Positions 1 to 8,740 of a stretch of DNA of 39,019 nucleotides are shown here, in pieces; position 1 is the stretch's first letter; every line of letters starts with the position of its first letter. The position numbers and the translations under genes are program-made. The notes under the pieces were generated by a model. That model was not told the origin of the DNA. It made no database searches and saw only the letters and a list, made by a program, of their open reading frames with translations. The DNA is from Actinomycetota bacterium (GTDB lineage Bacteria; Actinomycetota; Actinomycetes; Nanopelagicales; Nanopelagicaceae). The stretch lies in NCBI GenBank assembly GCA_005789205.1, contig SXYM01000014.1:1-39019 (forward strand), in the 5' to 3' direction.

Positions 1-2046
1 TCAAAAGTACATTTGAAGCAGTTTGGAGAAAAAGCTCCAAAGTCTGATGCTTTGCTGGTTGGTATTGGTGAGAATGCAGGTGTTGTTGACGTTGGTCAAG
101 GTTATGCAGTTACTTTTAAAATTGAATCTCACAACCACCCTTCTTTCATTGAACCGTATCAAGGCGCGGCAACTGGGGTTGGCGGAATTGTGAGAGATAT
201 TTTGACAATGGGCGCACGACCAATTGCAGTGATGGATCCTTTGCGGTTTGGTCCGGCAGATGCTGTGGATACTCGCAGAGTGCTTCCAGGAATCGTTGCA
301 GGTATTGGTGGATATGGAAACTGTTTAGGTCTACCAAATATTGGTGGGGAAGTTGTCTTTGATAAGACCTATATTGGTAATCCGTTAGTTAACGCCTTGT
401 GTGTTGGCGTGATGAAGCACAGCGATATTAAGTTAGCAAAAGCTGCTGGAGCTGGAAATCTTGTTGTTCTCTATGGCGCCAAGACTGGTGGAGATGGAAT
501 TGGTGGCGTTTCAGTTTTAGCTTCTGAAACCTTTGGCGCTGGTGGTTCTACTAAGCGCCCAAGTGTTCAAGTAGGCGATCCATTTGTTGAAAAGGTTTTA
601 ATTGAATGTTCTCTTGAAATCTTTGCTGAAGATTTAGTTGTTGGCATCCAAGACCTTGGCGGAGCAGGCTTATCGTGTGCAACGAGTGAATTAGCCTCTG
701 GTGGCAGCGGGGGCATGAAAGTAGCACTGGACAAGGTACCTTTGCGCGATCCATCCCTTTCTCCTGAAGAGATTTTGATGTCAGAGTCACAGGAGCGCAT
801 GTGTGCCATCGTTGAACCCAGCAAGATCAATCGATTCTTAGAAATCTGTAAGAAGTGGGATGTCACAGTAACTGTCATTGGTGAAGTAACTGATGGGGAT
901 AGATTAGAAATCACATGGAATGGCGAAGTAATTGTCAATGTTCCACCGCGCACAGTTGCTCATGAGGGTCCAGTTTATAACCGCCCTCTTGCACAGCCTG
1001 CATACATCAATCAAGTGAATTCACAAAAAGTAAATGTTCCTATGCCAAGTAGCGCATCTGAAATAAAGGCCGCAGTTCTCAAACTAGCAGGGGCGCCAAA
1101 CTTGGCAGATAAATCCTGGGTTACTGCTCAATACGATAAATATGTTCAAGGAAATACTATTCAAGCACAGCCTGACGATTCAGGAATGGTTCGACTTGAT
1201 GAGAGCACGCATTTAGGTGTTGCAATTTCAACGGATGCAAATGCGAACTGGTCATATTTAAATCCTTATCAAGGAGCAAAGCTTGCGCTAGCCGAGGCTG
1301 CACGAAATATTGCAACTGCTGGTGCTAGACCACTTGCAGTTACTAACTGTCTTAACTTTGGATCTCCTGAAGATCCAGGAGTGATGTGGCAGTTTGCTGA
1401 ATCTGTACGTGGTTTAGCCGATGGTTGTTTAGAGATGGGCTTGCCTGTTACAGGTGGCAATGTTTCTTTCTATAACCAAACGGGAGCAGTTGCTATCTTG
1501 CCAACACCAGTTATTGGTGTGCTGGGAGTAATTCAAGATGTTCGCAAGCGAACACCGATGAGTTATCAGACAAGTGGCTTGGAACTGTTTTTACTGGGAG
1601 AGACAAAAGAAGATTTAGCAGGAAGTGAATGGGCTTTCTTGCATGGTCAGCGCGTTGGGCAGACACCAGATGCTGATTTAGCCCGTGAAATGCGCTTAAT
1701 TGAGCTACTCCTAGAAGGCAATACTTTCTTTGCTGCCGCTCATGATTTAAGCCAAGGCGGACTATCGGCCGGATTAACTGAAATGGTTTTGCGCCATAGC
1801 GTTGGCGCTACTATCTCTCTTTCAAATCCTGCTGTTGATCTCTTAAGTGAAACCCCAGGACGAGTAATCGTTGCGATAGATGCAAGCAAAATATCACAAC
1901 TTCAAGCACTTGCATCTAAATACTCCATTGCAATTTCAAGACTAGGAACTTCAGGTGGAGACTCATTGACTATTAATAATTCTGTTATTTCTCTAGAAGA
2001 ACTGCGCACTGCATACACTTCAACATTCCCACGGTTATTTGGATAA
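1..2046 (+). CDS. purL: Phosphoribosylformylglycinamidine synthase subunit PurL, 5'-truncated by window edge
   Basis: Frame is open from base 1 ([13 protein letters not shown]...[47 protein letters not shown]), classic PurL sequence; the listed TTG start at 13 is internal. Confidence 0.97.
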   Translation, partial: SKVHLKQFGEKAPKSDALLVGIGENAGVVDVGQGYAVTFKIESHNHPSFIEPYQGAATGVGGIVRDILTMGARPIAVMDPLRFGPADAVDTRRVLPGIVAGIGGYGNCLGLPNIGGEVVFDKTYIGNPLVNALCVGVMKHSDIKLAKAAGAGNLVVLYGAKTGGDGIGGVSVLASETFGAGGSTKRPSVQVGDPFVEKVLIECSLEIFAEDLVVGIQDLGGAGLSCATSELASGGSGGMKVALDKVPLRDPSLSPEEILMSESQERMCAIVEPSKINRFLEICKKWDVTVTVIGEVTDGDRLEITWNGEVIVNVPPRTVAHEGPVYNRPLAQPAYINQVNSQKVNVPMPSSASEIKAAVLKLAGAPNLADKSWVTAQYDKYVQGNTIQAQPDDSGMVRLDESTHLGVAISTDANANWSYLNPYQGAKLALAEAARNIATAGARPLAVTNCLNFGSPEDPGVMWQFAESVRGLADGCLEMGLPVTGGNVSFYNQTGAVAILPTPVIGVLGVIQDVRKRTPMSYQTSGLELFLLGETKEDLAGSEWAFLHGQRVGQTPDADLAREMRLIELLLEGNTFFAAAHDLSQGGLSAGLTEMVLRHSVGATISLSNPAVDLLSETPGRVIVAIDASKISQLQALASKYSIAISRLGTSGGDSLTINNSVISLEELRTAYTSTFPRLFG

Positions 2047-2051
2047 TAGAT

Positions 2052-2348
2052 ATGCGCAATCAAGATGTCCTAGAAGAAGTTAAGAGCACGCTTGCACTAT
2101 TGACTGCCAAGGCCCCTGGTCGTGCAATTGAAGTTCGGGTTCCACCATATGCCGCAGTGCAATGTGGAGATGGTCCAACTCACACCCGTGGAACACCAGC
2201 AAATGTTATTGAGATGAACGCCCCAACATGGCTAGCGTTGGCAAAAGGTGAAATTAATTGGGCCGATGCGCTAAATAATGGCGACATTATCGCTTCAGGT
2301 GTTCGTGCAGATCTTTCAGAGTATTTACCACTTAGGATTCAATCATGA
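2052..2348 (+). CDS. Sterol carrier (SCP)-family small protein, found between purL and purF in actinobacteria
   Basis: 98 aa; APGRAIEVRVPPYAAVQCGDGPTHTRGTPANVIEMNAPTWLALAKGEINWADAL; gene order; ATGA overlap with purF. Confidence 0.8.
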   Translation: MRNQDVLEEVKSTLALLTAKAPGRAIEVRVPPYAAVQCGDGPTHTRGTPANVIEMNAPTWLALAKGEINWADALNNGDIIASGVRADLSEYLPLRIQS

Positions 2349-3814
2349 GACGCCCAGACGGATTACTCAATCACAACGTCTTGGGCGAAGATAAAGGTCC
2401 ACAAGATGCATGTGGTGTCTTTGGTGTATGGGCACCGGGAGAGGAAGTTGCCAAACTAACTTTCTATGGTCTCTATGCATTGCAACACCGCGGAACCGAA
2501 TCAGCTGGAATTGCAACAAGTGATGGAAGTAGAATTCTTGTCTATAAAGATATGGGATTAGTTTCTCAAGTCTTTACTGAAAGTGATCTAGCTACTCTCC
2601 CTGGAGATTTAGCAATTGGCCATTGCCGATATAGCACTACTGGATCAAGTACTTGGGTTAATGCCCAACCAACCCTGCGCCCAACTAAGTACGGCACGCT
2701 GGCTTTAGCCCACAACGGCAACCTAACTAATACAGGCGATTTAGCTGAATTAGTGCAAAAGCTTGAGCCAAGTAATGGCCGTGAGCGAGGGGCCACAACT
2801 GATACAGAAATTATGACTGCACTCATCTCGTTGCAAAACGAAAAAAATGTTGAGGCGAGTGCGATGTCAGTTCTTCCACAACTAGAAGGTGCATTCTCAT
2901 TAGTCTTTATGGATGAGCACACCCTGTATGCAGCTCGTGATAGACATGGTGTTCGCCCATTAGTACTAGGTAAGTTAGAAAATGGTTGGGTAGTTGCATC
3001 TGAATCTGCAGCCTTAGACATTGTTGGCGCAGCTTTTGTTAGAGAGATTGAACCAGGAGAGTTTGTTGCAATTAATGCAACTGGTGTCCGTTCAGAGCGC
3101 TGGGCGCCTGCAGAACCTAAAGGTTGTTTATTTGAATATGTGTATCTAGCTCGACCTGACACAACAATTGCCGGACAAGGAATTCATGCAACACGAGTTC
3201 GCATTGGTGAGCGCTTAGCAAAGGAAGCACCGGTTGAAGCAGATCTTGTCATTCCAGTTCCTGAATCAGGAACACCTGCGGCGATTGGTTATGCCAAAGG
3301 TTCAGGGATTCCATTTGGAATGGGATTAGTAAAGAACTCATACGTTGGCCGCACATTTATCCAGCCCTCACAAACTATTCGCCAATTAGGTATTCGCTTA
3401 AAGCTCAATCCTTTGCGAGAGATTATTGAAGGCAAGCGCATTGTGGTTGTCGATGACTCTATTGTTCGCGGAAATACCCAACGCGCAATCGTGCGCATGT
3501 TGCGCGAAGCCGGAGCCCGTGAGATTCACGTTCGAATCTCTTCACCACCAGTTAAATGGCCATGTTTCTATGGAATTGATTTTGCTACTCGCGCTGAATT
3601 AGTGGCCAGTGGTCTAGAAGTTGAAGAGATTAGACGCTCTATTGGCGCAGATTCGCTGGGCTATGTCTCACTTGAAGGGCTCATTGAATCCACTCAGGTG
3701 GAAGAAAATAAGCTATGCGGGGCATGCTTTACGGGCCAATACCCAATCCGTATTCCTGCCGATATGTCTGAAGGCAAGATGCGTCTTGAAATCACAGAAG
3801 TACATGGTCATTAA
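2345..3814 (+). CDS. purF: Amidophosphoribosyltransferase
   Basis: CGVFGVWAPGEEVAKLTFYGLYALQHRGTESAGIA; PRPP motif VVVDDSIVRGNT. Confidence 0.98.
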   Translation: MRRPDGLLNHNVLGEDKGPQDACGVFGVWAPGEEVAKLTFYGLYALQHRGTESAGIATSDGSRILVYKDMGLVSQVFTESDLATLPGDLAIGHCRYSTTGSSTWVNAQPTLRPTKYGTLALAHNGNLTNTGDLAELVQKLEPSNGRERGATTDTEIMTALISLQNEKNVEASAMSVLPQLEGAFSLVFMDEHTLYAARDRHGVRPLVLGKLENGWVVASESAALDIVGAAFVREIEPGEFVAINATGVRSERWAPAEPKGCLFEYVYLARPDTTIAGQGIHATRVRIGERLAKEAPVEADLVIPVPESGTPAAIGYAKGSGIPFGMGLVKNSYVGRTFIQPSQTIRQLGIRLKLNPLREIIEGKRIVVVDDSIVRGNTQRAIVRMLREAGAREIHVRISSPPVKWPCFYGIDFATRAELVASGLEVEEIRRSIGADSLGYVSLEGLIESTQVEENKLCGACFTGQYPIRIPADMSEGKMRLEITEVHGH

Positions 3815-4873
3815 GTGAGCACATACAAAGATGCTGGCGTTGATATCGATGCAGGAGATCGCGCCGTTGAATTAATGAAAGCATCGATTGCCAAAGCTTC
3901 ACGTCCAGAAGTAATGGGCGGTATCGGTGGCTTTGCCGGTTTATTTGATGCAAGTGCGCTCAAGAATATGAAGAAGCCATTACTTGCAACATCAACTGAT
4001 GGTGTGGGAACAAAGACTGAAATTGCACGCGCAATTGGTAAATACGACACTATTGGTGAAGATTTAGTAGCGATGGTTGTTGATGACTTAGTTGTATGTG
4101 GGGCAGAACCTCTTTTTATGACTGACTACATCGCAGTTGGAAAAGTTATCCCAGAGCGCATTGCTGAGATAGTTTCTGGAATTGCACGCGGTTGTGAAAA
4201 AGCAGGAACTGCATTAATTGGGGGAGAGACTGCTGAACACCCAGGGCTATTAGCTGATGATGAGTTTGATGTTGCCGGTGCTGCAACAGGAGTTGTTGAT
4301 GCAGATCTACAACTTGGCGCCCACCTTGTTCAAAAAGGTGATGTGTTAATTGCAATGCCATCAAGTGGTTTTCACGCTAATGGCTTTTCATTAGTGCGAC
4401 ACATTATTAAGACTGCCAAGCTCTCACTTGATGCCCAAGTCAGTGAGTATGGCAAAACATCTGGGGAAGTTTTCTTAACGCCAACTGAAATCTATGCATT
4501 GGATTGCTTAGCTTTGATTAGATCAATGCAGGGAAAGCTGCGCGGATTCTCACATATTACTGGTGGTGGAATTGCAGAAAATACTGCTCGCGTTATTCCA
4601 GAACATTTGAGTGCAATTTATGATCGCTCGACATGGTCGATTCCAGTTGAGATGGAGTACTTATCTAAAGTTGGCGGCGTGCCCCAGGCAGACATGGAAC
4701 GAACATGGAACTGCGGCATTGGAATGAGCGCGATAGTCGCACCTGATTCAGCCGATTTAGCCCTTCGATCCCTGGCTGCTCGGGGAATGAAAGCATGGGT
4801 CGCAGGCGTTGTAGAGGAGCGGGAGCCCTCCCAAGCACGCTCAGCTTTGGAAGGCACCTACAGAGCGCGATAA
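3815..4873 (+). CDS. purM: Phosphoribosylformylglycinamidine cyclo-ligase (GTG start)
   Basis: YKDAGVDIDAGDRAVELMK...GGFAGLFD...STDGVGTKTEIA; abuts purF stop. Confidence 0.98.
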   Translation: MSTYKDAGVDIDAGDRAVELMKASIAKASRPEVMGGIGGFAGLFDASALKNMKKPLLATSTDGVGTKTEIARAIGKYDTIGEDLVAMVVDDLVVCGAEPLFMTDYIAVGKVIPERIAEIVSGIARGCEKAGTALIGGETAEHPGLLADDEFDVAGAATGVVDADLQLGAHLVQKGDVLIAMPSSGFHANGFSLVRHIIKTAKLSLDAQVSEYGKTSGEVFLTPTEIYALDCLALIRSMQGKLRGFSHITGGGIAENTARVIPEHLSAIYDRSTWSIPVEMEYLSKVGGVPQADMERTWNCGIGMSAIVAPDSADLALRSLAARGMKAWVAGVVEEREPSQARSALEGTYRAR

Positions 4874-4916
4874 CCTACGCCTCTGACGAACACGTACTTA
4901 GTTAAGGAGCTCGCAT

Positions 4917-5093
4917 ATGGGTCGCGGCCGAGCCAAAGCAAAACAAACCAAAGTTGCACGTGATTTGAAATATAACTCACAAGATATGGATTTAGATCGT
5001 CTTGCGAAAGAACTTCATGGCGACGTTGAACCTTCACGCAATCGGGATGATGATGATCCCTTTGCTGAAGGCAATTACATACCACGTGCGTGA
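4917..5093 (+). CDS. DUF3073 family small protein, 58 aa (missing from the ORF track)
   Basis: ATG at 4917 behind AAGGAG; MGRGRAKAKQTKVARDLKYNSQDMDLDRLAKELHGDVEPSRNRDDDDPFAEGNYIPRA*; matches actinobacterial DUF3073 pattern; GTGA overlap with next CDS. Confidence 0.9.
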   Translation: MGRGRAKAKQTKVARDLKYNSQDMDLDRLAKELHGDVEPSRNRDDDDPFAEGNYIPRA

Positions 5094-5905
5094 GACCTAC
5101 CCCGTACGTAGCATCCCTGCGAGTTTACGAACCTCTTTCTGCATTTGAACCTGCCGACCGTTTGCGTTGGCAATCAATGGATATCAGTGAACAGAGTTAT
5201 GTAAACGAAGAAGCCTTTGCTCTGCATCGCACTGTAGTTCCTGAACCACCTGCAGGTCGCCCCGATGGTGTTCATATTTTAGATGTTGATGGTGAACGCT
5301 ATGTTGCACCGTGGTCAACTGCAACACGTTGCTGGGCAGCACTAGATAACTTTAAAGATTCACTACCAAGTAGTGTCGTTCCATATTTTGTTTCTCCAGC
5401 TATGGAAGATGTCATTACTGCAGGGGTAGATTTACTAGAAGATAAAGTTCCACATATTTTAAATGAGACATGGGTTATCCCACCTCGTTGGTTTTTATTG
5501 TTCATGCCAGATGAGCGAACTCGTGGTGAGAATAAGGATGGGCTTTTTACAATTGCGCGTGCAACTATTGCAAATGCCAAAGCTCGTGCAGAAGTTGCAC
5601 ACACAACCGTTGTTAATGCTTTTGGTGAAGGTCCTGTTGAACAAGATCTAGAAAACTTACTTGCTTGGCTAGAGATGTTTCATCCAAAGTCATATGTTGA
5701 ATTAGATTATGGCGGGCTTGCACAGTATTTGAATAAAGCGTTGCGAGATAACAATGAAGATGGCTTACTCTCAGACACATCAATTGAAGATGTCTTGCAA
5801 TCTCTCTCTGGTCTTGCTGCAGCCGATGGTTCATTAGCTGGTCAGGGGTATGAGCGTTTGATGTCACGCTGGCGCAGGGTTCAAGCCCTTGAATCAGCCA
5901 ATTAA
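5090..5905 (+). CDS. Conserved hypothetical protein between DUF3073 and BldC genes
   Basis: 271 aa ORF in consistent operon position, GTG start overlapping the DUF3073 stop. Confidence 0.75.
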   Translation: MRPTPYVASLRVYEPLSAFEPADRLRWQSMDISEQSYVNEEAFALHRTVVPEPPAGRPDGVHILDVDGERYVAPWSTATRCWAALDNFKDSLPSSVVPYFVSPAMEDVITAGVDLLEDKVPHILNETWVIPPRWFLLFMPDERTRGENKDGLFTIARATIANAKARAEVAHTTVVNAFGEGPVEQDLENLLAWLEMFHPKSYVELDYGGLAQYLNKALRDNNEDGLLSDTSIEDVLQSLSGLAAADGSLAGQGYERLMSRWRRVQALESAN

Positions 5906-5931
5906 TTCATCTTTTACATATTGCATCCCAA

Positions 5932-5980
5932 CGGCGTAATCGGAATACTTCGCCACAATACGGAGCAATTCGGACATACC
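5932..5980. promoter_or_regulatory. Candidate BldC-type direct-repeat operator array
   Basis: CGGCGTAAT / CGGAATACTT / CGCCACAATA / CGGAGCAATT / CGGACATACC at 9-10 bp phase; AAT(N)CGGA core at 5938, 5957 and 5967. Confidence 0.45.
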
Positions 5981-6003
5981 CACTAGCTCTTAAGGAGATC
6001 ACA

Positions 6004-6201
6004 ATGGCACGTTTGACTGATGCTGAAGTTCTCCTGACTCCCAGAGAGGTCGCAGTCCGTTTCCACGTTAATCCAAAGACAGTGACTCGGTGGGCAAAGG
6101 CCGGCAAGCTAACAGCAATACGCACCCTTGGTGGGCATCGTCGATACCGCGAATCTGAAGTTCTTGAGCGTCTGCGTGAGTACAAAGAGAGTTCAAGTTA
6201 A
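6004..6201 (+). CDS. bldC: BldC-family MerR-like transcriptional regulator
   Basis: LLTPREVAVRFHVNPKTVTRWAKAGKLTAIRTLGGHRRYRESEV; SD AAGGAG. Confidence 0.95.
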   Translation: MARLTDAEVLLTPREVAVRFHVNPKTVTRWAKAGKLTAIRTLGGHRRYRESEVLERLREYKESSS

Positions 6202-6217
6202 CTAGTAAGGTTGTCTC

Positions 6218-6409
6218 ATGAGCGAAAAGAATGATGACATGAAAGCAAGAATGCTTGCTGCCCTTGAAGCAAAGAAAAACAAACCAGGTGCACCAGGTAC
6301 TCAAACACATGCTGAAACTGGATCAAAGATTCGCGGCGGACAACGCAGTGGAGGAGCTCCACAGGTACAGCGCAAGGCCGGTCCGTCAGGCTCTGGCTCT
6401 GCTGGCTAA
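6218..6409 (+). CDS. DUF5302-like small protein
   Basis: 63 aa, MSEKNDDMKARMLAALEAKKNK...GGQRSGGAPQVQRKAGPSGSGSAG; position after BldC. Confidence 0.7.
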   Translation: MSEKNDDMKARMLAALEAKKNKPGAPGTQTHAETGSKIRGGQRSGGAPQVQRKAGPSGSGSAG

Positions 6410-6427
6410 GTTTCAGATCAATTCTCA

Positions 6428-6721
6428 ATTGAAATTAGAGTTCGTCCAAATTCTTCACGAAACAAAGTTGGTGGAACCGTTGGTGACCCTCCACCTTTAG
6501 TTGTTGCAGTGCAAGCAGCTGCCGTTGATGGCAAGGCCAATAAGGCAGTAGTAAAAGAGTTAGCGAAAGCTTTTGATTGTCGCGCTCGCGATTTCAGCAT
6601 TGTTTATGGCGAGTTAGGTCGCGATAAACGTTTACTTATTACCGGTGATGTTGTAGCTCTAGAAAAGAAGTATCTAGAACTACAGCAGACCACGACGCTT
6701 CAACAACGGCTCAATCTTTGA
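6428..6721 (+). CDS. DUF167 (YggU-like) family protein, apparent ATT start
   Basis: In-frame IEIRVRPNSSRNKVGGTVGDPPPLVVAVQAAAVDGKANKAVVKELAKAFDC; the only canonical in-frame start (GTG 6509) would delete the conserved N-terminal half. Confidence 0.7.
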   Translation: MEIRVRPNSSRNKVGGTVGDPPPLVVAVQAAAVDGKANKAVVKELAKAFDCRARDFSIVYGELGRDKRLLITGDVVALEKKYLELQQTTTLQQRLNL

Positions 6722-8713
6722 ATCACGCCCACGGAAATTGCGGAACATCTGCATTGAATCAATAGATCCACCACGTCCAAGCAAAGTGTTTCTAAAATGT
6801 TCACCATTCTTGCGTTGCAATCCACCATTTTCTTTAAACCAATCCACTGTGTCAGCATCTAGCACTTCTGACCAGATGTAGCCGTAGTAGCCAGCGGAAT
6901 AGCCGCCAGCAAAGATGTGTGAGAAATAGGTGGAACGGTAACGTGTTGGAACCGGCGCAAAATCAAGTCCATAGTCCTTAATTGCTTGGGCTTCAAAGGC
7001 CTCTACATCAGTAACTTTTGCCGCCTCTTCACTATCTAATGAGTGCCAGGCAAGATCTAAAATAGCTGCAGCTAAGTAACTTGTAGTTGCATGCCCTTCG
7101 TTAAAGGTTGATGCAGCTTCGAGGTTATCAATACACTCTTGTGGCAATTTCTCACCAGTTTCAAAGTGACGGGCGTAGTTCTCAACAACTTCGGGCCACA
7201 AAATCCACATCTCGTTAACCTGAGATGGGAATTCAACAAAGTCACGCTGAACACTTGTTCCTGAAACACGTGGATACTTAACTTGCGACAGAAGACCATG
7301 TAAAGCATGACCAAACTCATGGAACAGAGTTGTCGTTTCAGAGAACGTCAACAATGTTGGTTTTCCAGCTGGAGGCTTGGGAATGTTGAGGTTGTTAACT
7401 ACAACAGGTAGTTGATTGAAAAGGAAGTTCTGATCAACCAAGTTATTCATCCAAGCACCACCACGCTTTGAATCTCGTGTGTAGAAATCGCCGATAAAGA
7501 GTCCTAGCTTTGAACCATCCTCATTGAATACTTCAAAAGCACGGGCCTCTGGGTGATACGTGACTAAATCAGGACGTTCTTTAAAGGTGATACCAAATAG
7601 TTTGTTTGCAGCAAAAAAGATTCCATTCTTTAACACAGATTCAAGTTCAAAGTATGGGCGCATTTTGCTGGTGTCAATATTGTATTTTTCCAGGCGAACC
7701 TGTTCTGTGTAAAAGCCCCAGTCCCAACTTTCAATATCAGCACCTGCTGATTTCTTAAGATCTTCTGCTTCTGCCTTGGCATTTCGCACAGCAGCTGGCG
7801 CAATCTTTCGAAGCATCGCATGGACGTTGTCTGGATGTTCTGCTGTTTGGACTGCAATTACATGCTCGGCGTGGGTATTTTTGCCAAATAGCTTGGCGCG
7901 CTCTGCACGTAGCTTTACCATTTTTAGAATGACAGGCTTATTGTCATTCTCGTTAGGGCGATTAGCTTTAACGAGGGAATCTTGCATGATTTTCTTGCGA
8001 AGGGCCCTGTTGGTAAGGGAATCCAGGACTGGATTTCCAGTGAAATTAACCATTCCGATAAGCCACTTACCTTCATAACCACGATCTTTGGCAGCAGCCG
8101 CAGCTGATGCGATTTCATTCTCACTTAAACCATCAAGCTCTTCGATAGTTTCAATCAATACGGCTAAGTCATTAGTATCAGCTAAAACATTTTTAGAGAA
8201 CTGCGTTTCAAGCTTTGAGAGTTCTTCATTGAGCTCTTTTAGGCGATCGCGCTCTGATTGGGATAAATGCGCTCCAGCATGGATGAGATCTTTGTAGTAA
8301 CGCTCAAGTAGCCAAGCATCTTCAGTATTTAAGCCTAAAGATTCACGGTTATCATATAAAGATTTTATACGGGCATAGAGAGCAGGATTTAGATTAATTG
8401 CATCTTGATGAGAGGCAAGCTTTGGCGCTAACTCCTCTTCAATTTTATCCATAGCATCGTTGGTATCACTCGATGACTTGTTAAAGAAAACCAGTAGCGT
8501 GCGCATTAACATCTGCCCACTTTTTTCCAAAGCTACAATGGTGTTTTCAAAAGTTGCAGGACCTGGTGTTTCTAGGATTGCTTGAACTTCTGCTAACTGT
8601 TGAGTGCAGCCTTCGTAGAATGCCGGTAAGTAGTGCTCTTCTTTTATTAGTGCAAAAGGTGGCAACTCAAAATCAACGTTACTTCTTTGGGCAAATGGGT
8701 TCGCGATTGTCAT
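6680..8713 (-). CDS. M3 family metallopeptidase (Dcp / oligopeptidase A type)
   Basis: Zn motif TTLFHEFGHALHGLLS; 677 aa full-length M3 architecture. Confidence 0.95.
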   Translation of the reverse strand: MTIANPFAQRSNVDFELPPFALIKEEHYLPAFYEGCTQQLAEVQAILETPGPATFENTIVALEKSGQMLMRTLLVFFNKSSSDTNDAMDKIEEELAPKLASHQDAINLNPALYARIKSLYDNRESLGLNTEDAWLLERYYKDLIHAGAHLSQSERDRLKELNEELSKLETQFSKNVLADTNDLAVLIETIEELDGLSENEIASAAAAAKDRGYEGKWLIGMVNFTGNPVLDSLTNRALRKKIMQDSLVKANRPNENDNKPVILKMVKLRAERAKLFGKNTHAEHVIAVQTAEHPDNVHAMLRKIAPAAVRNAKAEAEDLKKSAGADIESWDWGFYTEQVRLEKYNIDTSKMRPYFELESVLKNGIFFAANKLFGITFKERPDLVTYHPEARAFEVFNEDGSKLGLFIGDFYTRDSKRGGAWMNNLVDQNFLFNQLPVVVNNLNIPKPPAGKPTLLTFSETTTLFHEFGHALHGLLSQVKYPRVSGTSVQRDFVEFPSQVNEMWILWPEVVENYARHFETGEKLPQECIDNLEAASTFNEGHATTSYLAAAILDLAWHSLDSEEAAKVTDVEAFEAQAIKDYGLDFAPVPTRYRSTYFSHIFAGGYSAGYYGYIWSEVLDADTVDWFKENGGLQRKNGEHFRNTLLGRGGSIDSMQMFRNFRGRDSKIEPLLKRRGLL

Positions 8714-8740
8714 GGCGCAAACCCTATCGAGAATTTCTAG

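Noticed and set aside
2566-3162. 198-aa ORF antisense to purF (and the 30113..30766 ORF antisense to folE)
   Set aside because: Long shadow ORFs opposite highly conserved genes; low-complexity S/T/R-rich translation and no promoter or RBS evidence.
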